From: an uncultured Actinomycetes bacterium | GTDB lineage: Bacteria > Actinomycetota > Thermoleophilia > Solirubrobacterales > Solirubrobacteraceae | Assembly (NCBI GenBank): GCA_937888775.1 | Contig: CALAQT010000523.1 | Coordinates: 1-8,597, forward strand | Length of the DNA: 8,597 bases | Reading direction: 5' to 3' | In this document: positions 6,009 to 8,597 of the stretch, one piece after another | Layout: each line of letters starts with the position of its first letter | Numbering within the stretch: position 1 is the first letter of the stretch | Notes under the pieces: generated by a model | Database searches by the model: none | What the model was told of the DNA's origin: nothing | What the model saw: only the letters and a program-made list of their open reading frames with translations | Program-made: the position numbers and the translations under genes

Positions 6009-6890
6009 TCATGACGTCGCTGCTCGAACCCCGGACGCGATTGCTCTCGATACGACGTCGGCGGCAACCGCTTCGACGGCGTCGTATGGCGCCTGGACGG
6101 CGCCCGTGGCAAGGCAGAAGATCGCGTCTCCGTCGTACATCGTGTGTGCTGGGCGGATGGCGCGTGCGATTCCATCGTGCGCGACCGTCGCCACGCGGTT
6201 GGCCTGCTCCTTGGTCAGCTCCGCGTCGGTGACGACGACGCCGATCGTCGTGTTAGTACCTGGCACCAGCCTCGACGCTCGATCCCAAGAAGTGAACGCG
6301 GCCACCCATTGGTGGCGCTCGTCGTCCCATATTCCGCCGACGCTGTTGACGACCATCACCGCGGCGACGGTTGCACGGTCCGCCTTCGCGCCGATGATCC
6401 CGAGACCGCCGGGACGCATCTGCGAAGCGTCGCCGCCCTTCGCGACACTGGCTCCAGTCCCCGCTCCGACCGCTCCGACGGCGGGCTGTCTGGTTGCCGC
6501 GGCGCAGGCGGCGTATCCAGCCGCACGATCCGGACGTGCCCTCGGGTCGCCGATGGGTAGATCAAAGATCACGGCTCCAGCGACGATCGGCACCCGTACC
6601 GACGCGACCTCGTAGCCGACCTCGTGCTCCTCGAGGTAACGCATCACCCCGCTCGCCGCCTCAAGACCGAACGCGCTCCCACCAGTAAGCAGGATCGCGT
6701 GCACTTGGTCGACCAGGGTCCCTGGCCGCAACGCGTCGGTGCCCAGCGTGGATGGCGCAGCACCCCGGACGTCGACACCGCCCACGGCGCCTTCCCGGGC
6801 AAGCACGACGGTGCAGCCGGTGCGGCCCTTCAGGTCCGTCCAGTGCCCAACCGAAATGCCCCGCGGAAGCTCCGTCGCGTCTAAATTCAT
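6009..6890 (-). CDS. P1-family peptidase / DmpA-NylC-type N-terminal-nucleophile hydrolase
   Basis: This encodes 293 residues of the P1 (peptidase family S58) N-terminal-nucleophile group, which includes the aminopeptidase DmpA and the 6-aminohexanoate-oligomer hydrolase NylC. Landmarks are GISVGHWTDLKGRTGCTVVL (11-30), the strand ILLTGGSAFGLEAASGVMRYLEE (66-88), PIVAGAVIFDLPIGD (101-115), GAVGAGTGASVAKGG (139-153), VVNSVGGI (180-187), and GTNTTIGVVVTDAELTKEQ (211-229). By analogy with NylC, the chain should cut itself between Asn213 and Thr214, leaving Thr214 as nucleophile of the beta-subunit. The C-terminal DGDAIFCLATG (253-263) is also typical. There is no signal peptide, so it is cytosolic, probably an amidase or aminopeptidase of unknown substrate. 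ATG 6890 is chosen because the conserved N-terminus (ELPRGISVGHWTD) follows within 7 codons and CGGAGC lies ~5 nt upstream. The frame stays open upstream to 7517, but that part is low-quality and has no family resemblance. Confidence 0.92.
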   Translation of the reverse strand: MNLDATELPRGISVGHWTDLKGRTGCTVVLAREGAVGGVDVRGAAPSTLGTDALRPGTLVDQVHAILLTGGSAFGLEAASGVMRYLEEHEVGYEVASVRVPIVAGAVIFDLPIGDPRARPDRAAGYAACAAATRQPAVGAVGAGTGASVAKGGDASQMRPGGLGIIGAKADRATVAAVMVVNSVGGIWDDERHQWVAAFTSWDRASRLVPGTNTTIGVVVTDAELTKEQANRVATVAHDGIARAIRPAHTMYDGDAIFCLATGAVQAPYDAVEAVAADVVSRAIASGVRAATS

Positions 6891-7734
6891 GTCGCTCCGT
6901 AGCCGGTAACCACGCGACCATACCGCCTGCGGCGGGCCATCGCGAGACTCCTGTCCCGTTGCTATCCGGGTCCCAGAGTCGGATCCGGTTGCCCCGCGTA
7001 CGGCCGCGCCAGAACCAGGGTCCCCGTAACCACGAAACGATGTTCGTAGAGCATTGCCTTGAGCGACGACCACCCAACGCTTGGCGGATCGCCGCGACCG
7101 GCTGAGTTTGTCGCAGCGATCGATGGGCGTCTGCGACGGAGACCTGCCATCCTCGGAATACCGGGACGCTCGCCATGTCGCGAATAACGGATGTCGGCCG
7201 CTCACCTTGTCGGATTGGCGACCGGCGTCATGGCGCTCAAGTCCGGCGATCGCGTTGCATTGCGATCGTCCCATCCGGCCCGGTCGGGACAGCACCGCAC
7301 TTCCGGAATCGCCCAGAAGGAGTCGTCGGTTCCGCGGCCGCGACGACCACTGCTTCGCCGCTGAGGGAGCCATCACGCCGCTCGGGCGAGGTGGCTGCTC
7401 TCGGCGCGGTCGAGCAGTCACGCCGAGCCTGCTGGTCTTGAGCAGTTCGAGCTGTCTCAGCCGGTGTCGCCGCGCTTCTGCAATGCGCGGCGCAGCAGAA
7501 GCCGAGGTCGAGGGCACCGAGCGCTTGCTCGGCCGCCGAAGACCGGATGTCCAGCAAGCGGCGCGACGAGTTGGGGCGAACGCCGCCGAGGCCCTCCAGT
7601 CCTCCCGAACCGGACGAGATCAACCGGCCGGACAGGCGCTCACCGGACAGGTGCATTCGCCCAGAGCGGGCATCGCGTGCGGTGGCGTGCCGGTGGTGTG
7701 CGGCGCGGCGCTCATTGATGAGAAGCTGGCGGGG
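6891..7734. other. spacer between divergent peptidase and phosphoesterase genes
   Basis: This stretch should hold the promoters of both flanking genes. I find no gene: the open frames across it are extensions of the flanking genes, rich in Arg, Ser and Pro. The 9-mer GTAACCACG occurs at 6906 and 7026, before the peptidase start, and might be an operator. On the minus strand TATGGT (6921-6916) could be a -10 for the peptidase, without a good -35. CTCGGCG (7400-7406) and CGCCGAG (7421-7427) form a 7-bp inverted repeat in the leader region of the phosphoesterase. The second copy of the diverged repeat is at 7246-7318. Confidence 0.45.
7246..7318. repeat. diverged intergenic repeat, copy 2
   Basis: This is the counterpart of 3656-3732 in the same orientation, with GCGATCGCGTTG, CATTGCGATCG, ATCCGGCC and GGAATCGC in the same order and a 4-nt deletion after the first block. 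In this copy the arms CGATCGC and GCGATCG are separated by 8 nt, a more compact hairpin. It lies about 490 bp before the phosphoesterase start. Confidence 0.45.
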
Positions 7735-8473
7735 ATGCGATTGGCTGTCGTCAGCGACATCCACGGGAACCTCGCGGCCCTCGAGGCGGTCATCGAGGAC
7801 ATCGCGCGCAGAGCGGTTGATCGCGTTGTTCATGGCGGCGACCTCGTGCTCATGGGACCTCGCCCCGCACAGGTCATTGACAGGATCCGCGAGCTGGGCT
7901 GGCCGGGCGTTGTGGGGAACACCGACGAGCTTCTTTGGCGTCCGGAGGAGCACGCCCGCCCGCGCGCCCGCGCGCCGCAGCTTCAGACGCTGCAGATGGC
8001 TGTTCGACGCGTACGCGCCGTACACGCGCGAGCAGATCGGCGAGGAGCGCCTGGCATGGCTGCACGATCTCCCGGCAGAACTCCAGATCAACGGGATCGC
8101 GATCGTGCACGCCTCACCCGGCGACCTCTGGCGCGCCCCGATGCCGGATGCGAGCGACCGCGACCTCGACGCCACGTACCGGCCCCTCGACACCAGCACC
8201 GTCGCCTACGGACACATCCACCGCCCGTTCATCCGAGCGATCGGAGGCCTCGTCGTCGCTAACGCCGGAAGCGCTGGGATGCCCTGGGACGATGACGCGC
8301 GCGCCTCCTACCTTCTGGTCGAGGATGGTCGCGTGGAAGTGATTCGCGTTGACTACGACGTCGACGCCGAGGTGCGGGAGTTCCAAAGTTGCGCACATCC
8401 CGACAGCGAGCGGCTCGTCGAAATGCGTCGCGTCGGGCGATTCATCGCCCCCAACCCCTTCCCGTTACCGTGA
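7735..8473 (+). pseudogene. calcineurin-like metallophosphoesterase, interrupted by a +1 frameshift
   Basis: Two frames together give a complete metallophosphoesterase of about 245 residues, close to the usual size of YfcE-like single-domain members. The first frame (7735 to ~7996) has MRLAVVSDIHGNLAALEAVI with Asp8 and His10, HGGDLVLMG with Asp36, and GNTDELLW with Asn62. These are metal-binding motifs in order. It continues to APQLQTLQ. The second frame, one base on, takes over at LFDAYAPYTREQIGEERLAW and carries IVHASPGD, YGHIHRPFI (the GHxH metal motif) and NAGSAGMPWD, ending at TGA 8471-8473. Joining them needs one base skipped around 7996-8000 (inside CAGATGGCTG). All metal ligands are therefore present but split. 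Without the shift, the first frame runs on to 8262 as Arg-rich nonsense. The site has no slippery heptamer or homopolymer, so a recent mutation or a base error is likelier than programmed frameshifting; a GC-repeat tract at 7951-7978 just upstream is a place for sequence error. ATG 7735 is the only start next to the domain; its ribosome site is weak. Confidence 0.82.
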
Positions 8474-8494
8474 GCGGCGCTGTAGGCGGGGGCG

Positions 8495-8510
8495 GGCGCG
8501 CCGCCGCGCC
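8495..8510 (+). terminator. weak hairpin after the phosphoesterase
   Basis: GGCGCG (8495-8500) and CGCGCC (8505-8510) can pair around CCGC, about 21 nt after the stop. The stem is short and the sequence is generally G/C-only, so it could be chance. The last ~85 bases of the window show no gene I can support. Confidence 0.2.
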
Positions 8511-8597
8511 GGACTTGTGCTTTGGCCGAACCGGAACAAGAGGGCTGGCCGCCGCTTTCGCGTGGAACGAGCGGTCGAGGACGGCCCGCCGACGTGC

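Noticed and set aside
7390..7460. A tRNA or riboswitch suggested by GTTCGAG and nearby inverted repeats
   Set aside because: There is no acceptor or anticodon arm around the TTCGA word, and the stems do not match a riboswitch class I know.
6009..7517. A 502-residue minus-strand protein made by extending the P1 peptidase upstream of 6890
   Set aside because: The first ~209 residues are Arg/Ser-rich, resemble no domain, and cross the diverged repeat. Family similarity starts a few codons after ATG 6890, which has its own plausible ribosome site.
7081..8262. A 393-residue plus-strand protein containing the phosphoesterase motifs
   Set aside because: The part before 7735 is low-quality sequence and the part after ~7996 is the wrong frame. 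The real gene begins at 7735 and changes frame.

Overview
This is a GC-rich window with mostly G/C-ending codons, frequent GATCG words and good Shine-Dalgarno sites before several genes. It most resembles a high-GC actinobacterium. A Thermoleophilia/Solirubrobacterales-type soil lineage is my guess from the family mix (a GMC oxidoreductase behind an NDH-2-like flavoprotein, a DUF1059 protein, an integrase with an RPPRNKG N-terminus). There is no rRNA or marker gene to confirm this.

Layout, left to right. At 200-400 (+) a small ORF looks like an exported protein, with a G+C-rich hairpin in its leader. At 896-2305 (+) lies an intact FAD-dependent NDH-2/SQR-fold oxidoreductase. It is joined by a TTGA stop/start overlap to a GMC oxidoreductase that keeps only its first ~140 residues. 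At about 2717-2737 that gene runs into the first ~30 codons of a tyrosine-recombinase-like integrase on the opposite strand (2729-2830, -). Both genes have lost their 3' ends at one junction. About 850 bp without a convincing gene follows, then an intact alpha/beta hydrolase (3822-4730, +), a ~500-bp spacer, and a small DUF1059 protein (5232-5456, +) with a near-ideal ribosome-binding site and a strong hairpin after its stop. Between it and the minus-strand P1-family peptidase (6009-6890, -) lie a protein-like minus-strand remnant (5827-5982) and a second strong hairpin (5760-5792). The right end holds a calcineurin-like phosphoesterase (7735-8473, +) broken by a single-base frameshift near 7996.

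The genes do not form one pathway. The only operon-like pair is the flavoprotein and the broken GMC gene. The rest are single metabolic genes separated by long spacers. Intact or clearly degraded genes fill only about 60% of the window, and the spacers hold a gene remnant, hairpins and a diverged repeat of about 75 bp in two spacers 3.6 kb apart. The picture is a decaying, recombined accessory segment. I found no CRISPR array, toxin-antitoxin pair, phage module, tRNA or rRNA, and nothing I would call a new system. The features most worth checking are the double-truncation junction, the frameshift, the hidden remnant at 5827-5982 and the spacer repeat.
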